A program made the position numbers and the translations under genes. DNA of 64,000 bases from Chamaecyparis obtusa (Eukaryota > Streptophyta > Pinopsida > Cupressales > Cupressaceae), in the NCBI GenBank assembly GCA_027943335.1, contig BSBK01000970.1:3391001-3455000 (forward strand). The letters run 5' to 3'. Below are positions 47,156-58,570 of this stretch, piece after piece (positions within the stretch are counted from its first letter, which is position 1; each line of letters begins with the position of its first letter). The notes under the pieces were generated by a model. The model had not been told where the DNA came from and made no database searches. It saw only the letters and a list, made by a program, of their open reading frames with translations.

Positions 47156-48185
47156 TGTATGCACCCTAAAATGGTCACCTAGACTTTGGGCCCCATTTAT
47201 TAAATTATCAAATTTCCTGAATCAATGCTTTTCAAAATTCAAATCAATTTCTTTGATCAATCCTAATTAATTCAATCATTTCAATTTTCCCTAAGATTTG
47301 ATCATTTCATCAATAAATTTTATTTAATTAAAAAAAATATTCTCTCTTAAATAAATAAAATAACCTTATTTAATTGAAAAGAAATATCTCTTAAATAAAA
47401 TAATTTTATTTAATTAAAATCCCTTTAGTTAAATAATTTTATCTTATTTAGAATAATATGTCTCTTTTAATTAAATAATGTTATCTTGTTTAATTAAAAG
47501 AGAATCATTCTTTTAAATAAATAAAAAAATCCACTTAAAACTCTTTGTGATGAAAAAAGGGAAACAAATAATTAAAAATAAATAAAATTCCTTTTCTCTC
47601 CACACTTTCTAAAAATGAGCTTTCTTTCCTCTTTTTAGATTTATCCCACATTGCTCTTGAGGATACATTCTCCTCCACATTTTCTTATATAAGGAGCCCT
47701 CTCCTTCTCATTTCAGATCCAGAATTTTCATAGTATTGTTATGCTGCAAGTTTTCTTGGCGACATTGGAGCTTTGAAGATCATTTCATTTTAGCTTTCAC
47801 ATTTACATATTAGCTTAATCTTCATAGCATCTTATCTTAGTCTCTTTCATTGTTTTAGCTTAATCTTCATATAGTTTAATTAGCAAAGGAGAGTAAAACT
47901 TCCATTTCAATAGAATAGTTTGCTTCTTTGCATTGCTATCATCTAGATTAGTTTCATTTACATACAATAACTTGAAGATCAATGGAGATTAGCATTCTTT
48001 CTTCTCATCCTTGAATCTCTCATTTCTTGGTGTACTTGCATGGGTTTAACAAGGTCGATCTGAGGGCCTCATATACAACCCCTGCACTCCACAAATAGAG
48101 AGCTGTGAATCGCTATTTGAGACCTCATTGTTGAGTGTTCTTGGATGTAATGATTCATAGAAGTGTGACTACTTTCTAGCACACA
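47156..48185 (+). repeat. Gypsy 3' LTR (1,030 bp)
   Basis: Same ends as the 5' LTR (TGTATGCACCC...CTAGCACACA), with small indels and substitutions. It is followed by AATAT, the target duplication. Confidence 0.92.
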
Positions 48186-48190
48186 AATAT

Positions 48191-50687
48191 AAGGGCTATC
48201 AAACATGATAAGAGAAAAATATTCAGGTTTGGGTCATAGATCATCTATAAGTACTTCCATATTGTTGTTAAAGTATCAAATCTCTATCTAGACAAGAGTA
48301 TACCTAAAATGCCACAAATTTCATTTAAGGCAAAATCTGAAAGCACCTTGAAAGATTTCATGGACTTGGAAATCAAGACATTCAGAATCAAGATGCAAAG
48401 AAGGTATAGGATACCTGAAACTATAGTGGAAAAGTATAAGGATATCATTTGTTTCATGGTGGAGACAGACATCACTTGCATGGAAGTAGTGGAACCTAGA
48501 ACTAAGTGGATTCATCCACTTGGTTATGAAGTGGAGGAACATGTTTTAGAAGCATATGCACAAGTCCTCCTGTTAACACCTAAGGATCCCAGTGAACCAA
48601 GATGGGGTACTTATGAGGAGAAGACAAGACAAGTAGATTCAGTCTTGTATAGTACAACAACAAAAAGGAAAGCATAAAAAATAACATTAGACATACAAAA
48701 AATACGTGGAGTCACACAAGAAGACCTAGATAAGGCAAGGGAAGCAAAGCTTACAATGAAATTTGAGAGCACACCCTCTTCTGAAGTGAAAATAGTGAAG
48801 GCTGATGATCCCAAGGAGAAGAAGAAAAGGATAGAAGAAAACACTCCTGCACCCACAGATACTATTGATCTGGAGTCCACACCACCTCCTGAGCCTAGCA
48901 AGATTCCTAAGAGGAAGAAGTAGATCAACGCAAGCCACCCATACTATAGAACAACAAGAAGCAAAGGCAGAAACACCCAAGCACCTCCAAAGGTAGGATT
49001 CAGACCAAATCTTGAAGTGTTGAGAGCCAGGGTAGTTGGTGAAGGAAGAATTGATCAGATAGAAAAATTATATGATAAATATAGTGAGATAGATAAATCA
49101 GAGATCTATGGTATGATAATCAAACATATGATTAAGTTCAAGAAAAAAGTTTTGGAACTTAAGACACTTATACCAGATAATGTATGGAACATTTTAGACT
49201 TTTTGAAGAGACAAGTTATAGAAGAAGATCTAAGGATAAGAGAAAATATATTGGTTGAAAGCCTCCCAGTCTGTTCATTTGAAGAAAAATCATTTTTATT
49301 AGATTTGGTGAAGCTGCACCTAAGAACCAATCTGAGAACTCTGCAGATTATGAATAAGGACTATGAGTTAGTTGCGAAGGAAACAAAGAAGGGATTTGAG
49401 AAGGTGTTCTTGGATAGACACATGTATCCTCCTACTGCGCCCACAACTCAAGTTCCCTTAGATAAATCCAAGGATTATGAGACACCTAATGCACCCATGA
49501 TAGGTCCACAAGATTCTACGCCCCTAGTGACATCACCTAGTGAAGCAATGGAGTCTGCACCCATGCCTAAAACAAAAGATCACACTATCATAATTGATAA
49601 TGTTTAAATATCAATGGCGGTCACATATAAAGACCTAGATAAGTTTGAGGAATCTTTTGTGAGCATAGAAGAGGCTGAGATACTATGTGGTGATGACACA
49701 CCTATATAACAAGAAGAAGTTCAGATTGAAGACATAACTAGACAAGAAGGAGAGGAAGAAAAGAAAGATAAACCTGCTAAAGATCCCTCTATTGGAATAC
49801 CAATAAAGGTAAAGAGTGAAGTTATGAACAACACACTCCTTACCCCTAAGCCCTCAATGTCATTGTTGTCAAGTTTGACCCCTGACACAACAAGTCTAGA
49901 TTCATGGGGAGAAGAAGACCTGATAAAAATAAGTGTGTTAGCAATGGAGAAAGAAAAGGAGAAACAAGTAATGATAAATCCATTATTTGTTGAATCAGTA
50001 AGCATACTAAACATCCTAATTCCTGAGGAAAATAAAATAGTAAATGTTCATTCCGTGGATGATATAAGCAACATCCTTTCAAACTTCAAAGAAAACTTCT
50101 CAAGCCTAGAAGAATCAACATCCAAGGTTGCAGAAGAAAAATATCTCAAGAAAATATTAAATGAGATGATAGAAAATTTTGCACTTGACCTCAACTCTCT
50201 TAAGGTTTGTCAAGCAATGTTGAAGGAGATTGCAGCTAAAGGAAGAAAGATAATAGCTAATTGTATGGATAAAGACAAACTTACATCAAACCTCTCAAAG
50301 AAGATTTAGGAAGCAAAATCTATGATGGCAGCTATGAGAAAGTCAGTGCTAGATCCCTCACATGATATCAACATGTGTCACAATTTCTATCAAGGTCAGA
50401 TAGATAAAAGTGAGAAGACAAAGAAAGAGATAGCAAAAATAAGGGCTAGACAAATACAGTTGAGACATGCACTTGCACCCTCATTGGATGTACTCAATCA
50501 GAATATCAAGGAGATTGATGCTACCATTGTAACATATGATCAAGATTCCTGTAGAGAATTGGAGAATATGGAGAAGCTAACTTATGCACTATGCTCCCAT
50601 CTCCAGACATTAGATGCACTCAAGGCATTTTGGCGACAAGAGATCCAAAACCTAAAGATTGCATACCCAGATGTACTCACTATGTAA
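48191..50687 (+). pseudogene. Large non-pol ORF, 3' part
   Basis: After one copy of the AATAT duplication is discounted, the phase of 32319-32998 continues unchanged here and runs to TAA at 50685-50687. Stops at 48237, 48675, 48921, 49605, 49707 and 50307 interrupt it. Segments include FMDLEIKTFRIKMQRRYRIP, CMEVVEPRTKWIHPLGYEVE, a Lys/Glu-rich linker (48750-48920), EGRIDQIEKLYDKYSEIDK and a C-terminal coiled coil (50050-50600). Together with the 5' part it is about 1,060 codons. There is no polymerase, protease, integrase or envelope signature. The family is not recognised. Confidence 0.65.
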
Positions 50688-50906
50688 CTACTTGAAGTTC
50701 TATTTTTGAGAACCTTTTTCATTAATGTCAAAGGGGGAGTAGAGTAAATATGGATAGATTAATATGGAGTAGTAGAAGGGAGATATAAGATAGAGTATAT
50801 GATGTACAAAAAAAGATAAGGATATATGTTAGAAAGTTTTTGTGTAAGATATAATTTAGTAACTTCGCCATATTCCTTTGTTTCCATTAATGAAAAAGGG
50901 GGAGAT
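50688..50906 (+). other. 3' UTR with duplicated polypurine tract
   Basis: CATTAATGTCAAAGGGGGAG (50720-50739) and CATTAATGAAAAAGGGGGAG (about 50885-50904) are near-copies. The second abuts the LTR that starts at 50907 and is the likely plus-strand primer. Double PPT-like tracts of this sort are seen in SIRE-like Copia elements. Confidence 0.65.
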
Positions 50907-52014
50907 TGTTGGAAGTTGACTATAATAGTGTATATAACTAATATTTAGTTTTTTCATTATGGCAACAAATTCATATAGAGTTTTGGTGTCAGCACAATAA
51001 CTCAGAAGATAAGAAATCGACTAACTATGAAGAACATAGCAGTCAGTAAAGCACCTAATGAACAGAGCGTCAGTGTATGTGTATATGGTAGAGTTTTGGT
51101 ATGCACCCTTGAAGATAAGCTTTTGATTATGTTAGTAAGCTATGATTAAGAATGCATGGTCAGATGAGTTAGTATGAAGAAGATACAACAAGTTGAAGTA
51201 ACACAGTTAGTGAGCGGCAAAGCAGAACAGAGCAAGCAACCGACAGGAAAGATTTTGGTTAGCGATCATTATTTTAATTTGTAAAGGCTATGCGCCTATT
51301 GTAAATTTGTTATAAACATGATAATATTAATGTATGTAAACATGCTTGAGACAATTCATTTGGAAGTGTTGTATGTAATAGGTTATAGGCCGACCTAGTG
51401 AATAGTTGTGTTTGCGCCTACAAATAAGACATGTGCCTTTGTATTTGAGCATGGTATGAGATATAGAGTTGATAGAAGAAGAGAATAAGTATGCAAAGAG
51501 AAATCAAAATGATATATATCTTTACAAGAGGTTAAAGCATCAGCGCACAAAAGGAACTAATTAGACAAGCAGTGTCATAGCAGTAATTCACCATTGCAGA
51601 TATAGTGTATATCTAATATCCAGGAGGTTGTAGCCTTTTCTATTGAGCAGTGAGCTCTGGAAGTGAGCCAACCACCCCTAATAGGGTTTTTTACTTCAAG
51701 AATCCTAATAGGGTCTGACCCTTGACAAGGTCATTGTACTTAAGCATTGTAATGACTTCTCCTAACAAGGCAAAGGAACATTAACATGTTCATAATACAA
51801 GTACAATTATTAGTGGGTATTAATTCCCACTAGGAATTTTCCTTTGGCCAAGGTTTCCTTGTAATCATATCTGGTGTTATGTGTTATGGTTGTTTACTTT
51901 ACTTTCTTTAATATTCAGTTCACCAATTAAGTTATTAAGTTAAGTTTCAAGTATTAGAAAATAATATTGTAGAATAGTGATTCACCCCCCCTCTCAGTGT
52001 TCCCATTCCTAACA
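50907..52014 (+). repeat. Internal LTR (Y type, 1,108 bp)
   Basis: TGTTGGAAGTTGAC...CCCATTCCTAACA has LTR ends. It is preceded by a PPT and followed directly by a PBS, so it sits as the LTR between two internal regions. Its 3' end resembles the probable solo LTR at 11816-13035. The 5-mers on either side (GAGAT and ATTGG) are not duplicated, so it is not a simple solo-LTR insertion. Confidence 0.7.
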
Positions 52015-52016
52015 AT

Positions 52017-52073
52017 TGGTATCAGAGCTTGGTCATAGGTTTGAATCCCATAGGGTAACACTGAGGGGGATAT
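52017..52073 (+). other. Second PBS and PPT in a 57-bp internal remnant
   Basis: TGGTATCAGAGCTTGG (tRNA-iMet type PBS) starts at 52017, three bases after the Y LTR. GAGGGGGATAT (52063-52073) ends exactly where the outer 3' LTR begins. Only about 30 bases lie between them. Confidence 0.7.
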
Positions 52074-52211
52074 TGTTGACAAAATGGTCAATGCTCCCCT
52101 TGGGACTCGTGACATGGCTTAACTGCTTCCTGTGTCTTCTATAAGTCTAGTGGTTGTATCAGCCATCAATAAGTCGATCTTTTGGTGCAATGACAACCAC
52201 TACTTGTAACA
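52074..52211 (+). repeat. 3' LTR (X type, 138 bp)
   Basis: Partner of 30573-30710, same length and termini (TGTTGACAAAATGG...TACTTGTAACA). Followed by AGTTT. Confidence 0.8.
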
Positions 52212-52470
52212 AGTTTTAAGATGGACAATTCAATTGGGTACCATTTTTTGAATGCATTTGATTGGACATGTGCTAATTTTGTTGATTGGATCCATTAATC
52301 AGAAAAAAATCAATTTGGTTGGGCTTGGAAAAACTAGTTTGCAAACAATAAGGAGCTAATAACGAAAAGAGAACATACACCTAAGTCTAAGACTAAGAGA
52401 TCTTAGGTGCAACTCAACCATGATTACATTGATAAGGAACATTAAGAAAATGCTCATCATGTGTACCAAG
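52212..52470. other. Spacer between the composite element and the Copia element
   Basis: AT-rich and non-coding. It ends in CCAAG, the left copy of the Copia target duplication. Confidence 0.5.
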
Positions 52471-53973
52471 TGTTAGATAACTGAGAGGGGAGATGAATTA
52501 GTTAAGCCCAATTATCCTACAGTCCCAAATTCCTCCCTATATGTATAATACCAACTTCAACAAATAAACTAAACAGCACGGTAAAAACTTATTTGTACCT
52601 TTCTAATTCATTAACCGGTTGTTAGATAAATTATCTAGTATATACTGATCTAACCAATAAATTTAATGTGTAAAATCATCAAACATAACATGCATACACA
52701 TTTAACACTTTGATTTTTAACGTGGAAACCCTGTTAGGGGAAAAACCACCTGGGATCGGTACCCAAAATATTTTCACTCTTCTGAAGTGAACTCGGTTAA
52801 GAGCCAACCCTATTAAAGTTTACAAAACACACTATAAGGTGTGACCTTGTTAGAGGATTTATCACTAACAGTTCTCTGTGACCATACATACACTTGGGTC
52901 AACAAGAAAACAAGCAACATTCATTGAATGCCATTAAGAAATAAAAAGACTATTAAGTCTCACTTGGTTAAGATATTTTGTCTATAGAAATGGCTAGAAT
53001 GAAATAGTATATGAAATAATTCAAATGCAACTTCCTTTGCTCATTATCAAATCAATTCTAATCTTAATATAACTCTGGTCATTATAATCTCTTCAATCTT
53101 TCTTTTCCTCCAACTCTGTTATGCTCTGTTAACTCTTTCTAACGCTTGGTGTTGTCTACAAATTTTCTTGGTTCTTACTTCAATTTGTCTGACCAACTTC
53201 ACACATATATAATCTTTTCTTCCATGCATGATACTCTCTTTGAATTTATTGTCTCCTTATATAAACATGATAAACCATTTTCTTTTCAGCTATATATTTT
53301 GCCTCTTAATCTCCATTGTTGATTTTGTTGCTTCAACCTTCCTTGGAACTCGTACCATAAAATGTTTTTAGTCTCCATCATCCGATCAACCTTGAATTTT
53401 TTCAGCCGTATATCTTCATATAAAACTTTATCTTTATCCTTGTAATCTTCAAGATTCATCTAGCTCATCATCACATGTCGATAATCATATGTTCCACATT
53501 ATTTCTTCCACTCGGTCAATATCATGATGTGTCGGTTACTTCCTGCTCGGTTAATACCACACTCTGTATACACTACACTTTCTTGATCTTCACTATATCC
53601 ACTTGGTGTATACTAAGTTCTTCATATACTGACCAAATTAACTTGTACATTCTTGATCTTCAACATTTAATAGAATCATGTAATATAATCAAATCACTAT
53701 CATACTGTCACAGACTCACCAATAAGTTTCCCAATGAATACCATATTCATAACTTACTCATACATCTTATTTCCATGTGAATATCTCATTCCTTCACCAA
53801 TATTACCTTCTTCATATGTTTGCAACTATCATGATAAGTACAATCAAAACTAGTTGACATCAATGAAAATATAACAACTGATCTAATGTCTCACATTTAC
53901 CTTAGTAGCTCGGTGATTATCTTTACATTCTCCTTTTTTGTTCTCCAAGTAGTTCATCAGTTGTAGTCTAACA
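52471..53973 (-). repeat. Copia 3' LTR
   Basis: Plus strand TGTTAGATAACTGAG...TAGTCTAACA. In element orientation it has a TATA box (TATATAAGGAG on the minus strand) at 53253-53263. Confidence 0.9.
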
Positions 53974-53990
53974 ATCTCTCCCTTTGGCAT
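53974..53990 (-). other. Copia polypurine tract
   Basis: The minus strand reads ATGCCAAAGGGAGAGAT directly before the 3' LTR. Confidence 0.75.
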
Positions 53991-54458
53991 TGAAGACAAC
54001 ATAATATGAAATATTGCATAGAATACCAAACATCTTAAGTGTCTACAACTCGATGTATATGTTGTGACTCGGTATCTCTCTCTTAGCTTATGCTTTTAAT
54101 ATGTTTAATCACTACACAACATCTATCTCTTTTCTGTTCAATGTATATTCTATCCCTTTCGCTTAGCTTCTTTCCTAATTGATATTTTCATGCACAAATT
54201 TCTCCCATATTTTACCATATTTCATGCTATTCATCTCTCCCTTTTACAACAATGCCAAAAATAAGCTCTCCAATAGCTAAATCAGTATCTTTGTAGTTCC
54301 TTAACAGATTCATGTATCTTGCATGTACATATGTGCTCTCTATTTTAGCTTGTCTTTTTACTTTCTTCACAACCTTAGGAATCCCAAAGTGTAAACATCA
54401 TGCATCAACATAATTAGACCTTTTGATAAAAATAGGTTGAGGCAACCCCCATATCACC
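53991..54458 (-). other. Copia 3' untranslated region
   Basis: No reading frame. It lies between the pol stop and the polypurine tract. Confidence 0.5.
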
Positions 54459-55620
54459 TTAGTGACTATTAGACAAGGGATGGACCCCTAGTCTGCTTCT
54501 CAAGTACTTAAATGTATCCTTTAGTAAGGGTTTTGTGAATATATCAACAAGTTTCTCTTGTGACTTCACATATTCCAATGTGACTTGTTTCTCCTGAACT
54601 TCCTCCCTTAAGTAGTGATATTTAATAGATATATGATTTGTCTTTGTATGCATTATTGGATTCTTTGAAATGTTTATAGCACTTGTGTTATCACAATAGA
54701 TTGTCACTAGATCAATTACTTCTTCATTCATACCTTCCAACAATTATTTAATCTAGGTTATATTTGAATAATTAGCAATAAAAACTTCATATTCAGCTTG
54801 AATAGTTGACTAATAAATACATCCTTGTTTCTTTCTTATCCATGTTACTAGTCTATCTCCTAAAAAGAATGCTCCTCCAATAGTTCTTTTCCTATCATCA
54901 ATATTTCCAACCCAATCAACATTTGTATAAAATTTAAGTTCAAAATTTCCTTCTTTCTTATACCACAATCCATAATTCTCACTGTTCTTCATATATCTCA
55001 AGATTATTTTTACAACAGTCATGTGTATCTATTTAGGATTAACAGAAAATCTAGCTACAATCCCAACAAAAAGTGCAATATCAGGTCTATTGTGCACAAC
55101 ATACATCAATTTTTCAATCATAGATCTGTATAAGGTTTGATTTACCTCAGTTGACTTGTCATCCTTGGTTAGCTTACATCTGGTTACCATAGGTGTACCA
55201 ACTGGTTTTGAATCTTCCATACCGAATGTCTTTAAGACTTATTTAATGTATTTAGACAATGTAATGTAAATACCTTCCTTCTGTTGTTGTATTTGCAAAC
55301 CAAGAAAGAATTTGATCTCTCCAAACATTAAGATTTCAAACTCTTTTCTCATTTCATTAGCAAAAGATTTACATAAAGTATCATGACCTCCAAATATGAT
55401 ATCATTAACAAAAAAATTAGCAATGAGAATCTTACCAATATCAAATTCACTTTTCAAATATAAATTGTTGTTATCACTTGTTCTAACAAATCCAATTCTT
55501 ATAAGATAAGAATGAAATCTTTCATACCATGCTCTTGGTGCTTGTTTCAATCCATAAAGTGCCTTGTGTAACTTGAAAACCATATTCTTCTATGTTTGAT
55601 CTACAAAACCTTCAGGTTGT
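54459..55620 (-). pseudogene. Copia reverse transcriptase and RNase H
   Basis: Minus strand, in order: LHKALYGLKQAPRAWYERF, the catalytic box as FFVNDIIFGG, IKFFLGLQIQQ, KPVGTPMVTRCKL, LMYVVHNRPDIALFVG, then RNase H (KFYTNVDWVGNIDDRKRT, FFLGDRLVTWIRKKQG, IYCDNTSAINISKNP, HISIKYHYLREEV). The frame ends with TGA at 54459. The first catalytic Asp of the RT box (YVDD) is Asn, codon AAT at 55404-55406, a G-to-A change that would abolish activity. Several stops separate the blocks. Confidence 0.88.
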
Positions 55621-56449
55621 TTAATGTATACCTCTTCTTCAAGTATCCCATTCAGAAATATAGATTTCACATCCATCTGATATACCTTAAATCCTTTTTA
55701 AGAAACATATGCAAGTAGTCTTCACACTCCTTCAAGTCTAGCAACATGTGCAAAATTTTCTCCATAGTCAATTCCTTCCTCTTGTGCATAACCTTTTCAG
55801 ACAATCTTTCTTTACTTCTTGTAACATCTCCATTCTCATTCAATTTGTTTATGAAAATCTATTTGGTGCCAATCACATTTTTATCTTTTGGCCTCGGTAC
55901 CAATGTCCATGTATTGTTCTTCAATATTTTCTCAATCTCTTCATTCATTACTTTAATTCAATCATCATTTGCCAATGCATCCTTAACAGTTTTAGGTTCA
56001 AATTCATAAACCAAACATGTATTGTTTCTTAACTTAATTGTCATCATTCTTGCTCCTTTGTCTCCAATTATATGATCCTGTGGATGGTGTCTTCTCACAT
56101 AATTTTCTAGTACAAGATCAAATCTCTGTTCTTCAATGTTTTCTCCATTCAGTACATGACCATGATTCTCCTCAGTAATTATTTTCTATTGCTCAGTCAG
56201 TAAAGATTGTTTCTCAGTAGCAGTATTTTTTTGCTCAGTAACACCAGGCTATTTTTCTGGTAGAGTATCAAGATCTTCTATGTAAAAAAATCTACCATAG
56301 TCTTCTGGTTCCTTCTTTCTTTCTTCATCATTCTTCTCAACAAACTCATCAACCCTCACATTTTCACATATTTCATAAGGTGTCTTGTTTGTCTCTTTCT
56401 TCAGTTGTACTCAGTTCAATGTATAAACAACAATGCTGACAGCTTCTCT
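55621..56449 (-). pseudogene. Copia integrase-RT linker and RT N-terminus
   Basis: The minus strand keeps short pieces of the integrase C-terminus and the beginning of RT (for example near 55600-55680, ending in [17 protein letters not shown] sequence), broken by many stops and frameshifts. Confidence 0.6.
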
Positions 56450-57480
56450 CTAGTGAATTTGTGCAACATCTTTTTCAATCATCAATGTTCTAGCACAATC
56501 AACCATTGACCTATTCCTTCTTTTGACAATCCCATTCTGTTGTGGAGTTCTTAGTGTAGATACCCGTCTCTTGATTCCATGCTCATTACAAAAGTTAGTA
56601 AACTCATTAGAAATGAATTCACCACCTCTATCTGACCTCAATCATTTTAGTTTCTTACTAGTTTCTTTCTCTACTTTTGCTTTGTACCACTTAAACATTT
56701 GAAAAACATCTAATTTTTCTTTTAAGAATATGACAGTCATCATCCTAGAAAAGTCATCAACAAATAAGATAAAATATATATCTCCATAATAGCTCTGAAC
56801 TTTCATTAGACCACACAAGTCATTATGAACTAAATCCAGAATAACATTAGATGAATATTGTTTTCTCTTGAAACTAGACTTTGTTATTTTATCCATTTGA
56901 CATTGTTTTCACATCACATGGTCATGCTTAGATATACTTGGTAAACCTCTAAATTTTCTTTTCTTACTGATCTTAACCATGTTGTCAAAATTCACATGAC
57001 ATAACCTCTTGTGTCACAACCAAACATCATCATTCTTAGCCATCAAACATGAAGTTTCAACATTTTCAAAATAAAATAGGTTACCTCTAGATTGTTCACT
57101 AGTACCAATCAGTTTCTAGCATCATCATAGATCTTTAGTCTTTTGTTCTCAAATGCAACTCGGTGACCTATGTTATTTAGTTGTGCTACACTCAATAGAT
57201 TATAGTTAAGTCCTTTCACCCAATATGCATTTTCACATCTCATCTTGTTATTCAACAATATAGATCCTTTACCTTTCACTTGACAGGGTGTATCATTTCC
57301 CATTTTTATAGATCCACCATTATAATGTTCAAGATATTCAAACTTTTCTTCATCACTAGTCATATGATGCGTGCAAACACTATCAATAATCCATGTATCA
57401 TTTTTTCTTACTTTAGAAATAATTTCCTTTTCTACATACCTTTCTTCTTCAAAATCTTCCTTTAATGCAACAAACACCAC
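56450..57480 (-). pseudogene. Copia protease end and integrase
   Basis: Minus strand: the protease-like WIIDSVCTHHMTSDEEKF (the usual DSG/DTG triad is DSV), GGSIKMGNDTPCQVKGKG, then the pre-integrase LNYNLLSVAQLNNIGH. The integrase core follows with LVHNDLCGLMKV, FFILFVDD-like FILFVDDFSRMM, RSDRGGEFISNEF and TPQQNGIVKRRNRS. The last block should carry the catalytic Glu (NG-V-E-R), but the codon at 56522-56524 is AAA (Lys). So protease and integrase active sites are both altered. Confidence 0.85.
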
Positions 57481-57639
57481 TTCAATATCTTCATCAATTT
57501 TAGTCTCGGTATCATCATCATCTTCAACTAGATAGCATGCCTTTTACCCTTTATTTCTGTAGTCTTAGTCGTCTCTATTTCCTCTCTATTAGTTACTTCT
57601 ATGATCTCAGTGATCCCTTCTATCATTATTTCTTTCACT

Positions 57640-58505
57640 TGATCTTTCATTTGTCTTCTCATCATCTTTCCTGTCAAGACATCTTGCAACAATATGACCA
57701 ATCTGTTTACATTTAAAATATACTAAGGGTAGCTTACCTCAATATTTTCCTTTGCCTTTCAGTAGCCTTCTAGCCATTAATGCTTTAAGTTCATAAAGCT
57801 CATCTTCTTCAACTTCACTATCACTTCCATTTCTTATCTGATGTCTATTGCTTGATCTACCAATACTTAGAGATGATACAAATGCAAATTCTACCTTAGG
57901 TAAAATATTGTTATCAAAGTTGTTAAACTCAAATGCATTCAATCTACAAACCAAACTATCAAGAGAAATATCATTACCAAGAGTTGCTCTCATTTCATGT
58001 ATAGTAGAGACTCTTATATTATAGGCAAGCAAATTTTTTCTAAGAATCTTACTTACCATAGTTTCTTCTTCAATAATTCCACCTACTCCTTAGATAGAAT
58101 TTACTACTTCCTTGACTCAGTTGTTGTATTGAGTGATGTTTTCTCCTTCTTTCATCTTCATGTCATCAAACTTTCCTCTTAATCTTTCTACTTTTTCCCT
58201 AAGCACATTTTGATCTCCTCGATGGACTAGTGTTAGTTTGTCCCACATTTCTTTTGTAGTTGGGTAGTTCTTAATGTCTTCAAATTCAACATCTGACAAA
58301 GAAGAATCAATCTCAATCATTATTGCATTATGTTCTTGTCTCTCTTTCATCTGGTTGATAGTCAAAGGACCAGTAGGAGTAATTCAAAATCATTTCCCAA
58401 ATAGTATAGTGCAGAATCCCCAATGTTTGATAGATAAAACTTCATCCTGCTTTGCCATGTTGAGAAATTATCTTTGTTCAACTTCGATACCTCTCTCTTA
58501 TACAT
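57640..58505 (-). pseudogene. Copia gag
   Basis: Starts at a minus-strand ATG at 58505 with YKREVSKLNKDNFSTWQSRM, typical of UBN2-type Copia gag. After a frameshift near 58390 it continues with EFEDIKNYPTTKEMWDKL and KVERLRGKFDDMKM, ending in a zinc knuckle YFKCKQIGHIVARC near 57680-57725, whose first Cys is Tyr (a G-to-A change). This would be the capsid and nucleocapsid protein. Confidence 0.8.
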
Positions 58506-58552
58506 CTTGTGATCTTTAACTTAAGTACTTCAAAAAATTTCTTTCAAGTACT

Positions 58553-58568
58553 CTACAATCTTATACCA
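58553..58568 (-). other. Copia primer binding site
   Basis: The minus strand reads TGGTATAAGATTG just inside the 5' LTR, a diverged tRNA-iMet type site. Confidence 0.6.
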
Positions 58569-58570
58569 AT

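Larger units (their letters stand above)
32999..48185 (+). mobile_element. Gypsy LTR retrotransposon, Tat lineage (dual RNase H), 15.2 kb
   Basis: LTRs at 32999-34031 and 47156-48185 are about 97% identical by eye. A perfect 5-bp target duplication AATAT lies at 32994-32998 and 48186-48190. The order is leader, gag, protease, long linker, RT, RNase H, a second archaeal-type RNase H, integrase, then a long 3' spacer. RT before integrase marks Gypsy. The extra RNase H and the long leader and spacer mark the Tat/Ogre group. Several frameshifts and many stops make it defective, though most catalytic motifs survive. Confidence 0.92.
30573..52211 (+). mobile_element. Composite LTR retrotransposon with 138-bp LTRs
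   Basis: Two direct repeats of 138 bp (30573-30710 and 52074-52211) have TG...CA ends. The first is followed by a tRNA-iMet-type PBS and the second is preceded by a purine tract. Flanks are GGTTT before and AGTTT after, a 5-bp target duplication with one difference. The interior is a coiled-coil/CCHC gag frame, a large non-pol frame, and then a 1.1-kb LTR of a different sequence carrying its own PPT and PBS. No reverse transcriptase, integrase or protease is seen outside the nested Gypsy element, so it is non-autonomous. Without the 15.2-kb insertion it is about 6.4 kb. Confidence 0.75.

Noticed and set aside
50907..52014. Y LTR as a simple solo-LTR insertion
   Set aside because: No flanking duplication (GAGAT and ATTGG), and it has a PPT on one side and a PBS on the other, so it is structurally an LTR between internal regions.
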